Assembly (NCBI RefSeq): GCF_007595705.1
Contig: NZ_NISY01000001.1
Span: forward strand, 992,001 to 1,056,000
Source: Streptomyces sp. SAJ15
Lineage (GTDB): Bacteria > Actinomycetota > Actinomycetes > Streptomycetales > Streptomycetaceae
Direction: 5' to 3'
DNA: 64,000 nucleotides
Shown here: piece by piece, positions 1-12,802 of the stretch
How the letters are laid out: each line of letters starts with the position of its first letter
Numbering within the stretch: the stretch's first letter is position 1
Notes under the pieces: model-generated
Seen by the model: only the letters and a program-made list of their open reading frames with translations
Database searches by the model: none
Told to the model about the DNA's origin: nothing
Translations under genes and position numbers: made by a program

Positions 1-1392
1 GGCGTAGCCCGCGCAGAACGCCGCGCGGGTGCGCAGTGCCCACTCCGCGGCCGGCGCGTCGCCGCGTCCGCCCGGCTCCCCGGTCCCGCCGCCCGCCCGC
101 GGCCCGGTCCGCGGGGCGGTGGCACCCCCGCCGTGCTCGGTCGCGCGGGTACGGCTGGCGACCGCGGCGGCGTAGTCGAAGGACCGCAGCATGCCGGCGA
201 CGTCCCGCACGGCGGGCTGCGGGCGGCGGCGTTCGGCGAGCGGGCGGCTGGGCTCGCCCTCGAAGTCGATCAGCGACCACGGCCCGTCGTCCGCCGCCCG
301 CAGCACCTGGCCCAGGTGCAGGTCCCCGTGGATGCGCTGGGCCGCCCAGCAGTGCCCCGCGCGGCCCAGCGCCGCCAGGTCGTCGAAGGCGGCGCGCAGC
401 GCGGCACGGTAGGGGTGCAGGGCGGGCACGGCGGACGCGGCCGCGTTGAGCCGCTCGGTCATGGCGGCCACCAGCGTGTCGATCTGCGGGCGGCGCAGTA
501 TGACCGTGGGCAGCGCCTGCGCCATCGCCAGGTGCACCTCGGCGGTGGCCCGGCCCAGCGCGTGCGCCGCGGGCGCGAAGTCGGCGTGCCGGGCCAGCGC
601 GCGCAGCGCCAGCTGCCAGCCGTCGGTGGAGCCGGCGAGGTACGGCTGGAGGACGCCGAGGGTGAAGGGCGCGCTGTCGGCGCCGGCCGGGACGGTCTCG
701 AACCAGGCGGTGGGCGAGGGCACGCGGGCGCAGCCGGTGCGGGCCAGGGCCAGCGGCAGCTCCAGGTCCGGGTTGACCCCCGGGCTCACCCGGCGAAAGA
801 TCTTGAGGATGTACGCCTCCCCGTAGACCACCGAGGAGTTGGACTGCTCGGCCGTGATCAGTCGCGGGGTGAGCACCGAGGGCATGGAGGTGGCCGGCTC
901 GCGGGCGAAGCGGAGCGGGCCGAGCCGGCCCGGCACCCGCAGCCGCTCCAGCAGCAGGGTGGCGAGCCGCGGGTCGTACAGCGCCTCGTAGACCGTCTGC
1001 CCGTCCAGCGGCCCGCCGGCCGGCCGCCCCACCAGCGCGGGCGCGAGCAGCGGCGGGAGGGTGGAGCGCACGCCCAGCAGGATCTGGTAGCAGTCGGCGC
1101 CCGGGCCGCCCGCCGGGGTGCCGGGCTGCTCGGCCCGGACCAGGAGGTGCAGCAGGCCGGGGGTGGCCCCGCCGGCCGCGCAGGGCAGCAGCTCGGCCGC
1201 CGAGACGAGCGCGAAGCCGGTGATCGGGCGCCCCTTTCCGGCGAACCACCGCTGCCGGGGCAGCCACCGCGCCAGCAGCGGCGCGAGCGAGGGGAGCAGT
1301 CCGCCCGGGGCGCGGGCGCCCGGCGCGCCGGCGGCGTGTGGCACACCCGCCGATGCGTGCGGTGTCCTCCGGGCGAAGGGAGCTTCCGGCAT
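1..1392 (-). CDS. pep2: Maltokinase (partial, C-terminus beyond window)
   Basis: Phosphorylates maltose with ATP to maltose 1-phosphate, the donor used by GlgE. The window shows the first ~464 residues. The N-terminal part has the maltokinase cap pattern (LLARWLPRQRWFAGKGR near residue 40), and a kinase-like C-lobe follows with the catalytic-loop motif RIHGDLHLGQVL and then LIDFEGEPSRPL, typical of the Pep2/Mak family. The ATG at 1392 follows GAAAGGA at good spacing. It lies downstream of treS and glgE on the same strand, separated by a 431-bp gap, so it may have its own promoter. Other Streptomyces have a fused TreS-Pep2 or adjacent genes; here they are separate. Identity is well supported; the 3' end and any following glgB are not visible. 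Confidence 0.9.
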   Translation of the reverse strand, partial: MPEAPFARRTPHASAGVPHAAGAPGARAPGGLLPSLAPLLARWLPRQRWFAGKGRPITGFALVSAAELLPCAAGGATPGLLHLLVRAEQPGTPAGGPGADCYQILLGVRSTLPPLLAPALVGRPAGGPLDGQTVYEALYDPRLATLLLERLRVPGRLGPLRFAREPATSMPSVLTPRLITAEQSNSSVVYGEAYILKIFRRVSPGVNPDLELPLALARTGCARVPSPTAWFETVPAGADSAPFTLGVLQPYLAGSTDGWQLALRALARHADFAPAAHALGRATAEVHLAMAQALPTVILRRPQIDTLVAAMTERLNAAASAVPALHPYRAALRAAFDDLAALGRAGHCWAAQRIHGDLHLGQVLRAADDGPWSLIDFEGEPSRPLAERRRPQPAVRDVAGMLRSFDYAAAVASRTRATEHGGGATAPRTGPRAGGGTGEPGGRGDAPAAEWALRTRAAFCAGYA

Positions 1393-1823
1393 GGCGTCGC
1401 GTCCTTTCCCCGGGCACACGACAGATAGGGCAAAGTGTCCCGGATTGCGGCAATGGCTGTGCGACGTGCGGGACGTGTCGGGCGAGGATCGTCCGTACGG
1501 CGACGCGTGCCGAGTGCTCGGCGCCGCGCGCGACGTAGGGAGGCTGCCCCGTGCGGCGCCGCCCTAACGTCCCGCCCCACGGCCGGGGCCCTGGTGTCCG
1601 CCGCGAGAGTGAACGGCGGTCGAGCGGCCGGGCGAGACGCCCGCCGATGCGCCGTAGCCGCGTGCCGGACCGGCGGGGGGCCCGGTGGGGGGTCGCGCGT
1701 CGCGACGGCGGGAGGGGCGCGCCGTTCCCGCGCGGGCGGGGGTCTCCCGACGGTGTGCGCCCCGCAGGGGTCCGCGGGGGATGGGCGGCGGAACGGGGCG
1801 CCGTATCGCGAAAGCGTGCCGCG
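1393..1823. other. Intergenic gap between treS and maltokinase gene
   Basis: No convincing coding sequence in 431 bp: open frames here have mixed codon use and no recognisable product. A 15-bp palindrome (GTCGCG-CGT-CGCGAC) lies at 1692-1706. On the minus strand about 40 bp upstream of the maltokinase start there is a weak TTGCCG/CTATCT promoter-like pair, which could allow separate transcription of the kinase. Confidence 0.4.
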
Positions 1824-5782
<3,959 letters not shown>

Positions 5783-5894
5783 GACTGCTCCTGTCCGCGT
5801 TCACTCTGGTGGGCGGATGGCGTGAGGCCATGGGGGGTGTTGGGGAAGCCTTCCACGAGGCGCGGGGGGACAATCCGGGGCGCGTACCTCTTTT

Positions 5895-5952
5895 GCCGTC
5901 CCTTTCTGAGGCTTGGTTCGCTTCCGGGCGCTTCGAGCGACTGTCGACGGCC
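5895..5952 (-). repeat. Dispersed intergenic repeat, copy 1
   Basis: Read on the minus strand this segment matches 60614-60675 on the plus strand at roughly four of five positions, including the blocks CAGTCGCT, AGCGCCCGGA and GCGAACC. Both copies are outside genes. It looks like a member of a small dispersed repeat family, not a gene fragment. Confidence 0.6.
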
Positions 5953-5990
5953 GCCGCGCGCCCCTCGGCCCCGGGACGGACCGGGCCGCC

Positions 5991-6043
5991 CCCACCCACC
6001 GCCCGCACCCACCCACCGCCCGCACCCACCCACCCACCGCACC
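5991..6043. repeat. CACCC-rich short tandem repeats
   Basis: Imperfect tandem copies of a 13- to 17-bp unit made of CACCC runs followed by ACCGCCCG. Located between glgE and glgP, just upstream of the probable glgP promoter. Function unknown; slippage-prone. Confidence 0.6.
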
Positions 6044-6117
6044 GGCCACCCAAAAAGAGGGGGCCGGGACGGGCGAAACGCCTCAATCGGTATGTGGTGC
6101 ACCGCTACCGTCGAAGC

Positions 6118-8796
6118 GTGAAGGCCATTCGTCGATTCAGCGTGCGTCCCGTCCTTCCGGAACCCCTACGACCGCTCAGCGACCTCGCGCGCAATCTGCG
6201 CTGGTCCTGGCACCCCGAGACCCGTGAGCTGTTCGAGGCCGTCGACCCCGAGGGCTGGCAGGCCACCGGCGGCGACCCGGTGCGACTGCTGGGCACGGTG
6301 TCCGTCCCGCGGCTGGCCGCCCTCGCGGCCGACCGCCGCTTCCTCCGCAGACTCACCGCCGCCGCCGACGATCTGCACGACTACCTCACCGGACCCCGCT
6401 GGTACCAGAGCCGGGCGTGCGGCGCGGCTCCGGCCCGGGAACTGCCCGCCGCCATCGCCTACTTCTCGCCGGAGTTCGGCATCACCGCCGCGCTGCCGCA
6501 GTACTCCGGCGGCCTGGGCATCCTGGCCGGCGACCACCTCAAGGCCGCCAGCGACCTGGGCGTCCCGCTCATCGGCGTCGGACTGCTCTACCGCCACGGC
6601 TACTTCCGGCAGTCCCTGGACCGCGAGGGCTGGCAGCAGGAGCACTATCCGGTGCTGGACCCGCACGAGCTGCCGCTGTCGCCGCTGCGCGAGCCCGACG
6701 GGCGCCCGGCCGAGGTGCGGCTGGCGCTGCCCGGCGGCCGACTGCTGCGGGCGCACATCTGGCAGGCCCAGGTCGGCCGGGTGCCGCTGCTGCTGTTGGA
6801 CTCCGACGTGGAGGAGAACGAGCCCGCCGAGCGCGGTGTCACCGACCGGCTCTACGGCGGCGGCAGTGAGCACCGGCTCCAGCAGGAGATGCTGCTGGGC
6901 ATCGGCGGGGTGCGCGCGGTGCGCGCGTACTGCCGGTTGACCGGCCACGCCGAGCCCGAGGCGTTCCACACCAACGAGGGCCACGCCGGCTTCCTCGGCC
7001 TGGAGCGCATTCGCGAACTGATCACCGATGGAGCCGACTTCGACGCCGCCCTGGCGGCGGTGCGCGCCGGGACCGTCTTCACCACCCACACCCCCGTCGC
7101 CGCCGGCATCGACCGCTTCGACCGGGAACTGGTCGCCCGGCACTTCGGCGACGACGGCGAGCTGCCCGGCATCGAGGTCGAGCGGGTGCTGGCGCTGGGC
7201 ATGGAGACCTACCCCGGGGGTGAGCCCAACCTCTTCAACATGGCCGTGATGGGGCTGCGGCTGGCCCAGCGCGCCAACGGGGTCTCCACCCTGCACGGCC
7301 GGGTCAGCCGGGAGATGTTCGCCGGGCTCTGGCCGGGCTTCGACCCGGAGGAGGTGCCGATCACCTCGGTCACCAACGGGGTGCACGCGCCCAGCTGGGT
7401 GGCGCCGGAGGTGCTGCGGCTGGGCGCCCGGCAGGTCGGGGCGGCCCGCACCGAGGACGCGCTGTCCGTGGGCGACCCGGCGGCCGGCGACCGGGACCGC
7501 TGGGACTCGGTGGCCGGCATTCCGGACGCCGAGATCTGGGAGCTGCGCCGCTCGCTCCGGGAGCAGCTGGTGGTGGAGGTGCGCCGGCGGCTGTACGCGT
7601 CCTGGCGGCAGCGCGGCGCCGGCACCGCCGAACTCGGCTGGGTCGAGCAGGTGCTGGATCCGGACGTGCTCACCATCGGCTTCGCCCGCCGGGTCCCCTC
7701 GTACAAGCGGCTCACCCTGATCCTGCGGGACCGGGACCGGCTGCTGGAGCTGCTGCTGCACCCCGAGCGCCCGGTGCAGCTGGTCGTGGCGGGGAAGGCG
7801 CACCCGGCCGACGACGGCGGAAAGCGGCTCATCCAGGAGCTGGTGCGGTTCGCCGACGACCCGCGGGTGCGGCACCGGATCGTCTTCCTCCCGGACTACG
7901 GCATGGGGCTGGCCCAGAAGCTCTACCCCGGCTGCGACGTGTGGCTGAACAACCCGCTGCGGCCGCTGGAGGCGTGCGGCACCTCCGGGATGAAGGCCGC
8001 GCTCAACGGCTGTCTGAACCTGTCGGTGCTGGACGGCTGGTGGGACGAGTGGTACGAACCCGACTTCGGCTGGGCCATCCCCACCGCCGACGGAAGCGGC
8101 ACCGACGAGCACCGCCGCGACGACCTGGAGGCGGCGGCGCTGTACGAGCTGCTGGCCGAGCGGGTGGCGCCGCGCTTCTACGACCGCGGCGCCCAGGGCC
8201 TGCCGGAGCGCTGGATCGACATGGTGCGCCGCACCCTCGCCACCCTCGGCCCCAAGGTGCTGGCCGGCCGCATGGTGCGGGAGTACGTGGAGCGCCTCTA
8301 CACTCCGGCGGCCCACGCCCACCGGGCGCTGGACCTGTCCGCTGCGCGGGCGTTCGCGGCCTGGAAGGAGCGGGTGCGCGAGGCGTGGCCGCGGGTGGCG
8401 GTGGACCATGTGGAGGCCGGCTGGTCCGCGGCGGTCAGCGCGGACCCCGCCGCCGAGGGCGCGGCGGAGCTGGGGGCCACGCTCCCGTTGCGGGTCCGGG
8501 TCGGGCTCGGCGGGCTGGACCCGGGCGATGTGGAGGTGCAGGTGGTCGCCGGGCGGGTGGGCGACGACGACCGGATCAGCGATGCCCAGCGGGTGCCGCT
8601 GAAGCCGACCGCGGGCCCCGACACGGACGGCCGCTGGCTGTACGAGGGTCCGCTGGCCCTGGACCGCACCGGGCCCTTCGGCTACACGGTGCGGGTGCTG
8701 CCGGCGCACCGGCTGCTGGCCGAACCGGCGGAGCTGGGCCTGGTCGCCGAGCCCTTCGCGGACAGCGGCGAGGCGGCCGGGATGCTGATGCGCTGA
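6118..8796 (+). CDS. glgP: Alpha-glucan phosphorylase
   Basis: Releases glucose 1-phosphate from alpha-1,4-glucans using phosphate and PLP (GT35). The 892-residue protein has the N-terminal extension (MKAIRRFSVRPVLPEPLRPLSDLARNL..., DUF3417 type) of the shorter bacterial phosphorylase class, then the glycogen phosphorylase fold. The PLP lysine is in EACGTSGMKAALNG near residue 624; GFARRVPSYKR and HTPVAAGIDRF are also conserved. The GTG at 6118 is chosen because the protein similarity begins there and a TACCGT box ends 6 bp before it; an open frame extends upstream through repeats but has poor codon use. It is divergent from glgE, so degradation and elongation of glucan are encoded back to back. 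Confidence 0.94.
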   Translation: MKAIRRFSVRPVLPEPLRPLSDLARNLRWSWHPETRELFEAVDPEGWQATGGDPVRLLGTVSVPRLAALAADRRFLRRLTAAADDLHDYLTGPRWYQSRACGAAPARELPAAIAYFSPEFGITAALPQYSGGLGILAGDHLKAASDLGVPLIGVGLLYRHGYFRQSLDREGWQQEHYPVLDPHELPLSPLREPDGRPAEVRLALPGGRLLRAHIWQAQVGRVPLLLLDSDVEENEPAERGVTDRLYGGGSEHRLQQEMLLGIGGVRAVRAYCRLTGHAEPEAFHTNEGHAGFLGLERIRELITDGADFDAALAAVRAGTVFTTHTPVAAGIDRFDRELVARHFGDDGELPGIEVERVLALGMETYPGGEPNLFNMAVMGLRLAQRANGVSTLHGRVSREMFAGLWPGFDPEEVPITSVTNGVHAPSWVAPEVLRLGARQVGAARTEDALSVGDPAAGDRDRWDSVAGIPDAEIWELRRSLREQLVVEVRRRLYASWRQRGAGTAELGWVEQVLDPDVLTIGFARRVPSYKRLTLILRDRDRLLELLLHPERPVQLVVAGKAHPADDGGKRLIQELVRFADDPRVRHRIVFLPDYGMGLAQKLYPGCDVWLNNPLRPLEACGTSGMKAALNGCLNLSVLDGWWDEWYEPDFGWAIPTADGSGTDEHRRDDLEAAALYELLAERVAPRFYDRGAQGLPERWIDMVRRTLATLGPKVLAGRMVREYVERLYTPAAHAHRALDLSAARAFAAWKERVREAWPRVAVDHVEAGWSAAVSADPAAEGAAELGATLPLRVRVGLGGLDPGDVEVQVVAGRVGDDDRISDAQRVPLKPTAGPDTDGRWLYEGPLALDRTGPFGYTVRVLPAHRLLAEPAELGLVAEPFADSGEAAGMLMR

Positions 8797-8837
8797 GCCG
8801 ACGGCCGACCGGGGGGCCGGGGGCCGGGTACACGGAA

Positions 8838-8867
8838 CGGGGCTCCTGGCGGATGCCAGGAGCCCCG
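8838..8867 (+). terminator. Stem-loop terminator after glgP
   Basis: Perfect inverted repeat GGGGCTCCTGGC / GCCAGGAGCCCC with a 4-base loop, 41 bp after the glgP stop. No T-run, as usual in high-GC actinomycetes. It may also stop transcription arriving from the protease gene on the other strand. Confidence 0.8.
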
Positions 8868-8881
8868 GTCGTTGGGTGGGC

Positions 8882-8914
8882 GGTGCCGGGGGCGGCTGGG
8901 CAGCCCCGGGCACC
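8882..8914 (-). terminator. Stem-loop after first metalloprotease gene
   Basis: Near-perfect inverted repeat GGTGCCGGGG / CCCCGGGCACC with one bulged base, located ~40 bp past the stop codon of the M4 protease gene on the minus strand. Confidence 0.5.
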
Positions 8915-8952
8915 ACCCGGTCATGGGGGACCGCTCGCGCGGAGGGGGCTAC

Positions 8953-10626
8953 TCAGCCCTGGTGCTTGACGTTGACACCGGCCCACGCGGCGTTGACGCC
9001 CTTGTACTCGGTGCTGTTGTGGCCGTACAGCGCACGCGCGGCCTTCAGCGTGGCGTCACGCGCCTGCTTGTAGTTGGTGGTGGAGGTCATGTACGAGGTC
9101 AGCGCCTTGTACCAGATCTTCTCCGCCTTGGCGCGGCCGATGCCGGTGACCTTCTTGCCGTCCTTCGTCGGGCTGTTGTACTCGACGCCGTTGATGACCT
9201 TCTTCCCGCTGCCCTCGGAGAGCAGGTAGAAGAAGTGGTTGGCCGGGCCCGAGGTGAAGTGCGGGTCGTCCTGGCCGATGTTGCGGTTCCAGTAGTCGTA
9301 GGAGTAGCCGTCCTTGGAGGGCTTGTCCATGTACCGCAGCGGGGCGCCGTTGCCGAAGATGTCGATCTTCTCGCCGATGAGGTAGTCGCCCTTGTCCTTG
9401 CCGTTCTTGGCGTACCACTCGACGGCCGTGCCGAAGATGTCCGAGGTGGCCTCGTTCAGACCGCCGGCCTCGCCCCAGTAGTTGAGGTTGGCGGTGGCGG
9501 AGGTGAGGCCGTGGCTCATCTCGTGACCGGCGACGTCCAGCTGGGTCAGCGGCTTCTTGTTGCCCTCGCCGTCGCCGTAGGTCATGCAGAAGCAGCTGTC
9601 GTCCCAGAACGCGTTGACGTAGTTCTGGCCGAAGTGGACCCGGCTGTAGGCGGCCTTGCCGTTGTTGCGGATGCCCTTACGGCCCAGGACGTTCTTGTAG
9701 TAGTCCCAGGTCACGCCGGCACCGTAGGCGGCGTCGACGGCGGCGGTCTGGGCGTTGGACGGCTTGCCGTTGCCCCACTTGTCGTCGGCGTCGTAGTAAC
9801 GCCACTTCGGCGGGTTCGGGTTCTCCTCGCTGCCGCCGTTCTTCAGGTTGTACGTGACGTGACCGCCACGGGCCTTGTCGGTCAGCGTGTAACGGCTGCC
9901 GCTCTTCGAGGTGCCGAGCTTGACGTCGCCGCTGTACTGGCTGTGGCCGGAACCGGTCTTGATGTCCTGGTACTCGGCCAGCTTCGCACCGGTGTCGGCG
10001 TTGGTGAAGACGTGCAGCCGGGAGGGCGTGCCGTCCTCCTGGAAGCCGCCGATCACGGTCTCGTACGCCAGGACCGGCTTGCCGGTGGCGGCGAAGACCA
10101 CCTTGCGCGGGGCGTTGTCGGTCTCGGCCTTGGTGCCGCCCGCGGCCTTGGCGATGCCCAGGGCCTTCTTCTCGGCGCCGGCCGGGGCGATGGACGCCTT
10201 GGTGTCGGCGACCTTGATGTCGGCCTCGGTGGCCTTGACGACGTCCTGGGTGTCGCCCTCCGGCGACTCCTCGATGACGAGGTCGCCGCCGATGACGGGC
10301 AGACCCTCGTAGGTGCGCTCGTAACGGGTGTGCGTGGTGCCGTCGGCGTCCTTGACGACGTCGCGGACGACCAACTGCTCCTTGCCGCTCAGGCCGATCG
10401 ACTTGGCGGTGGCGGCCTTGGTGGCGTTGGCGTCGCGCAGCAGCTCGGCGCGGACGGAGGGGGAGAGCTTGACGGACTGGGCGCCCGCCTCAGCGGTCTT
10501 GGGAGTGGCCGCGCCCGCGGAACCGGTGGTCATGCCCGCGGCCAGCAGGGCCGCGGTCACGGTTGCCGCGCCGGCGACGACGGCGGTGCGGCGGTTTCTG
10601 CGGGATATGGAGGAACGTGAAGGCAC
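8953..10626 (-). CDS. Secreted M4 (thermolysin-like) metalloprotease, copy A
   Basis: Extracellular neutral zinc metalloprotease of 557 residues. Order: signal peptide (Arg-rich start, hydrophobic ~15-35, AGA cleavage region), FTP/PepSY propeptide (~50-190), then the M4 catalytic domain. Zinc motif HEMSH lies near residue 368 with GGLNEATSDIFG as the third-ligand motif about 20 residues later, and DDPHFTSGPANHFFYLLSEG carries the downstream active-site His. The GTG start is preceded by GGGAGA. Copies B and C lie directly upstream with the same orientation. Its promoter (10713-10805) is the most divergent of the three. A nutritional or developmental protein-degrading role is inferred. Confidence 0.93.
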   Translation of the reverse strand: MPSRSSISRRNRRTAVVAGAATVTAALLAAGMTTGSAGAATPKTAEAGAQSVKLSPSVRAELLRDANATKAATAKSIGLSGKEQLVVRDVVKDADGTTHTRYERTYEGLPVIGGDLVIEESPEGDTQDVVKATEADIKVADTKASIAPAGAEKKALGIAKAAGGTKAETDNAPRKVVFAATGKPVLAYETVIGGFQEDGTPSRLHVFTNADTGAKLAEYQDIKTGSGHSQYSGDVKLGTSKSGSRYTLTDKARGGHVTYNLKNGGSEENPNPPKWRYYDADDKWGNGKPSNAQTAAVDAAYGAGVTWDYYKNVLGRKGIRNNGKAAYSRVHFGQNYVNAFWDDSCFCMTYGDGEGNKKPLTQLDVAGHEMSHGLTSATANLNYWGEAGGLNEATSDIFGTAVEWYAKNGKDKGDYLIGEKIDIFGNGAPLRYMDKPSKDGYSYDYWNRNIGQDDPHFTSGPANHFFYLLSEGSGKKVINGVEYNSPTKDGKKVTGIGRAKAEKIWYKALTSYMTSTTNYKQARDATLKAARALYGHNSTEYKGVNAAWAGVNVKHQG

Positions 10627-10712
10627 GCGTGTCTCCCGTTAGCTGTGGGGGATGGGCAGGCGTCGGCGCCCCCCAACCGAACAAAGACGCGGCGAGCGCC
10701 GCATGAATGGAG

Positions 10713-10805
10713 AGATTGCCATCAATCGCGCGTTCATGTCACGGGCGAAATAGGCGATTGGCAGGAAGATGTCCGGTAAAGAGGATCTCAAATCCATATA
10801 ACAAT
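10713..10805 (-). promoter_or_regulatory. Shared protease promoter block, copy A
   Basis: Minus-strand block aligned without gaps to those of copies B and C. Box 1 (10793-10805) is a degenerate palindrome ending TTATATGGA; box 2 (10757-10776) reads CCGGAC-ATC-TTCC-T-GCCAAT. Then -35-like GTGACA at 10737-10742, an 18-bp spacer, and -10-like CAATCT at 10713-10718. The predicted transcript has a leader of about 80 nt. Functional assignment is inferred from conservation with fixed spacing. Confidence 0.6.
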
Positions 10806-10806
10806 A

Positions 10807-10845
10807 CGACCGGTGCCCGGAGTGTTACATTCCGGGCACCGGTCG
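10807..10845 (-). terminator. Terminator after metalloprotease copy B
   Basis: Perfect 14-bp inverted repeat (CGACCGGTGCCCGG and its complement) with an 11-base loop, 41 bp downstream of the copy B stop codon. It also insulates the copy A promoter from read-through. Confidence 0.82.
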
Positions 10846-10886
10846 GTTTCTCACGGCTGGTCAGAAACGTTCCGTCCGCCGGCGAA

Positions 10887-12497
10887 TCAGCGGACGTTCA
10901 CTCCCGCCCAGGCGCTGTCCACACCCTTGTACTCGGCGCTGTCGGCGCCGTACAGGTCGCTCGCGGCCTTCAGCGTCGCCTCGCGGGCGGCGTGATAGTC
11001 CGTGGTCGAGGTCATGTAGGTGGTCAGCGCCTTGTACCAGATCTTTTCCGCCTTGTCGCGACCGATGCCGCTTACTGCCTTGCCGTCAGCGGTCGGCGAG
11101 TCGTAACTCACCCCGTTGATCTCCTTCTTGCCGCTGCCTTCTGACAGCAGATAGAAGAAGTGGTTGGCCACGCCCGAGGAGTAGTGCACGTCCTCGTTGC
11201 CGACGCCGTCGTACCAGTCGTCCTTGGACTTGCCGTCCTTCGAGGGCTTGTCCATGTGGCGCAGCGGGCTCCCGTCGCCGCGGATGTCGACCTTCTCGCC
11301 GACCAGGTAGTCGCCCGCGTCCTCGGAGTTGCCGGCCCCGAACTCCACGGCGGCGGCGAAGATGTCGGAGGTGGCCTCGTTCAGACCGCCCGACTCGCCG
11401 CTGTACTCCAGGCCCGCGGTCGCCGAGGTGACGCCGTGGGTCATCTCGTGCGCCGCCACGTCGATCGAGGTGAGCGGCTTCTTGTCGCCCTCGCCGTCGC
11501 CGTAGGTCATGCAGAAACAGCCGTCGTCCCAGAAGGCGTTGACGTAGCCGCTGCCGTAGTGGACCCGCGACGAGGCGCCCTTGCCGTCTCCCTTGATGCC
11601 GGAGCGGCCGTGCACGCTCTTGTAGTAGTCCCAGGTCAGTTGGGCTCCGTAGGCGGCGTCGACGGCGGCCGTCTGCGGGTCGTCGGGCTTGCCGTTGCCC
11701 CAGGCGTCGTCCGGGTCGGTGAGCGGCTTGCCCTCGCCGCTCTGTCCGTGGTCGAGGTCGAGGGTCTGGTGGCCGCCGCGCTCGCCGTCCTTGAGCGTGA
11801 AGCCCTCGCCCTCCTTGCTGCTGCCCACCTCGACCTTGCCGCTGTACTGGCTGGTGCCGCTGCCGGTCTCGATGGCCTGGTACGAGAAGAGCTTCTTGCC
11901 GCTCGTGGCGTCGGTGATCAGGTGCAGCTCGCTGGGTGTGCCGTCCTTCTGCACACCTCGCTTGACGGTCTCGTAGGCCAGCACCGGGGTGCCGCCGCCC
12001 GCCCAGACCACCTTGCGGGCCCCCTTGGTCGGGGCGGCGAGGGCGGCCTTGGTGGAGGCGACCTTGATGGTGGCGCGGGTGGCCCTGGTGACCCCGGTGA
12101 CCTTGCCGCTCTTCGTCTCGTGGACGACCAGGTCGCCGCCGAGCACCGGCAGGCCCTCGTAGGTGCGGTTGTAGCGGGTGTGCAGGGTGCCGTCGACGTC
12201 CTTGACGACGTCCTTGACGACCAGTCGCTCCTGGGCGCCGAGCCCCAGTGTCCGGGCGGTGGCGGCCTTGGTGGCGTCGGCGTCCCGCAGCAGCTCCGCG
12301 CGGAGCGAAGCGGTGAGCTTGAGGGGCTGGGCGCCGGTGGTCTTCGGCGGTGCCGCGGCCTCGGTCTGGGTGGCCTGGGCGGAGCCGGTGGTCATGCCGG
12401 TGGCGACCAGGGCCGCCGTGGCGATGGCGGCGCCGGCGGCGGCAGCCACCCGGCGCTTGGTACGACGTGATATGTGCGTGTTGGACTTCTTGCTCAC
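10887..12497 (-). CDS. Secreted M4 metalloprotease, copy B
   Basis: A 536-residue paralogue of the neighbouring proteases: signal peptide with lysine/arginine-rich start and hydrophobic core ~17-40, FTP/PepSY propeptide, M4 catalytic domain. HEMTH near residue 349 is the zinc motif, followed by GGLNEATSDIFAAAVEF, and VHYSSGVANHFFYLLSEGSG contains the active-site His. GTG start with GAGGAG seven bases upstream. It ends soon after the peptidase domain, with no extra C-terminal modules. Its mature domain is Asp/Gly/Lys rich compared with copy A. It is monocistronic by layout: own promoter block (12591-12683) and own terminator (10807-10845). Confidence 0.93.
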   Translation of the reverse strand: MSKKSNTHISRRTKRRVAAAAGAAIATAALVATGMTTGSAQATQTEAAAPPKTTGAQPLKLTASLRAELLRDADATKAATARTLGLGAQERLVVKDVVKDVDGTLHTRYNRTYEGLPVLGGDLVVHETKSGKVTGVTRATRATIKVASTKAALAAPTKGARKVVWAGGGTPVLAYETVKRGVQKDGTPSELHLITDATSGKKLFSYQAIETGSGTSQYSGKVEVGSSKEGEGFTLKDGERGGHQTLDLDHGQSGEGKPLTDPDDAWGNGKPDDPQTAAVDAAYGAQLTWDYYKSVHGRSGIKGDGKGASSRVHYGSGYVNAFWDDGCFCMTYGDGEGDKKPLTSIDVAAHEMTHGVTSATAGLEYSGESGGLNEATSDIFAAAVEFGAGNSEDAGDYLVGEKVDIRGDGSPLRHMDKPSKDGKSKDDWYDGVGNEDVHYSSGVANHFFYLLSEGSGKKEINGVSYDSPTADGKAVSGIGRDKAEKIWYKALTTYMTSTTDYHAAREATLKAASDLYGADSAEYKGVDSAWAGVNVR

Positions 12498-12590
12498 ACG
12501 AACTCCTCGTTGCTGTGGGGGGGTTGGGCCGGGCGACGGGGAAGTGTCGTCCGGTCCGGAACAAGAGGTGCGGTTGTGAAGCGCGTGGGC

Positions 12591-12683
12591 AGACTGTCAC
12601 AAGCGATGCGTACATGTCACGGGTGTGGCGCCAGGTCGGCTGGAATCCGTCCGTTGGATGACATCCAACCTCCGCATTACGGA
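12591..12683 (-). promoter_or_regulatory. Shared protease promoter block, copy B
   Basis: Minus strand: box 1 TCCGTAATGCGGA (12671-12683), box 2 ACGGAC-GGA-TTCC-A-GCCGAC (12635-12654), -35-like GTGACA (12615-12620), 18-bp spacer, -10-like CAGTCT (12591-12596). A further perfect palindrome, GTTGGATG-A-CATCCAAC (12653-12669), overlaps box 2 and is private to this copy. Leader of about 87 nt before the GTG. Confidence 0.65.
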
Positions 12684-12714
12684 CGGGTCGTGGGCGCGCC
12701 GCGGCGTGAACGCG

Positions 12715-12754
12715 GGCGCCGCCCAAGGGAGTCGGGATCACCTTGGGCGGCGCC
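12715..12754 (-). terminator. Terminator after metalloprotease copy C
   Basis: Perfect 14-bp inverted repeat GGCGCCGCCCAAGG / CCTTGGGCGGCGCC with a 12-base loop, 48 bp beyond the copy C stop codon on the minus strand. Confidence 0.82.
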
Positions 12755-12802
12755 TGGTTCACGGAGTCGGGGTGAGAGCTCGGCGAGCTCGGGCCGGTCG
12801 GT

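Larger units (their letters stand above)
5783..6117. promoter_or_regulatory. Divergent glgE/glgP intergenic region
   Basis: This 335-bp region separates divergent glgE and glgP, so promoters for both must lie here. A TACCGT box at 6106-6111 sits 6 bp before the glgP GTG and could start a leaderless glgP transcript. A dispersed repeat copy (5895-5952) and CACCC-rich repeats (about 5991-6043) fill the middle. No coding sequence is recognised; the frame upstream of the glgP GTG is open but its codon use and repeat content argue against translation. Confidence 0.55.

Noticed and set aside
133..1428. Long plus-strand frame of 431 codons
   Set aside because: Antisense to the maltokinase gene; Gly/Arg/Gln-rich without any domain, an effect of high third-position G+C.
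5809..6117. N-terminal extension of glgP
   Set aside because: In-frame upstream ATG exists but the extra ~100 codons run through the dispersed repeat and CACCC repeats, have poor codon bias, and precede the family's normal start.
8872..10620. 582-codon plus-strand frame opposite protease copy A
   Set aside because: Shadow of the protease gene; no ribosome binding site or domain, and composition typical of antisense frames.
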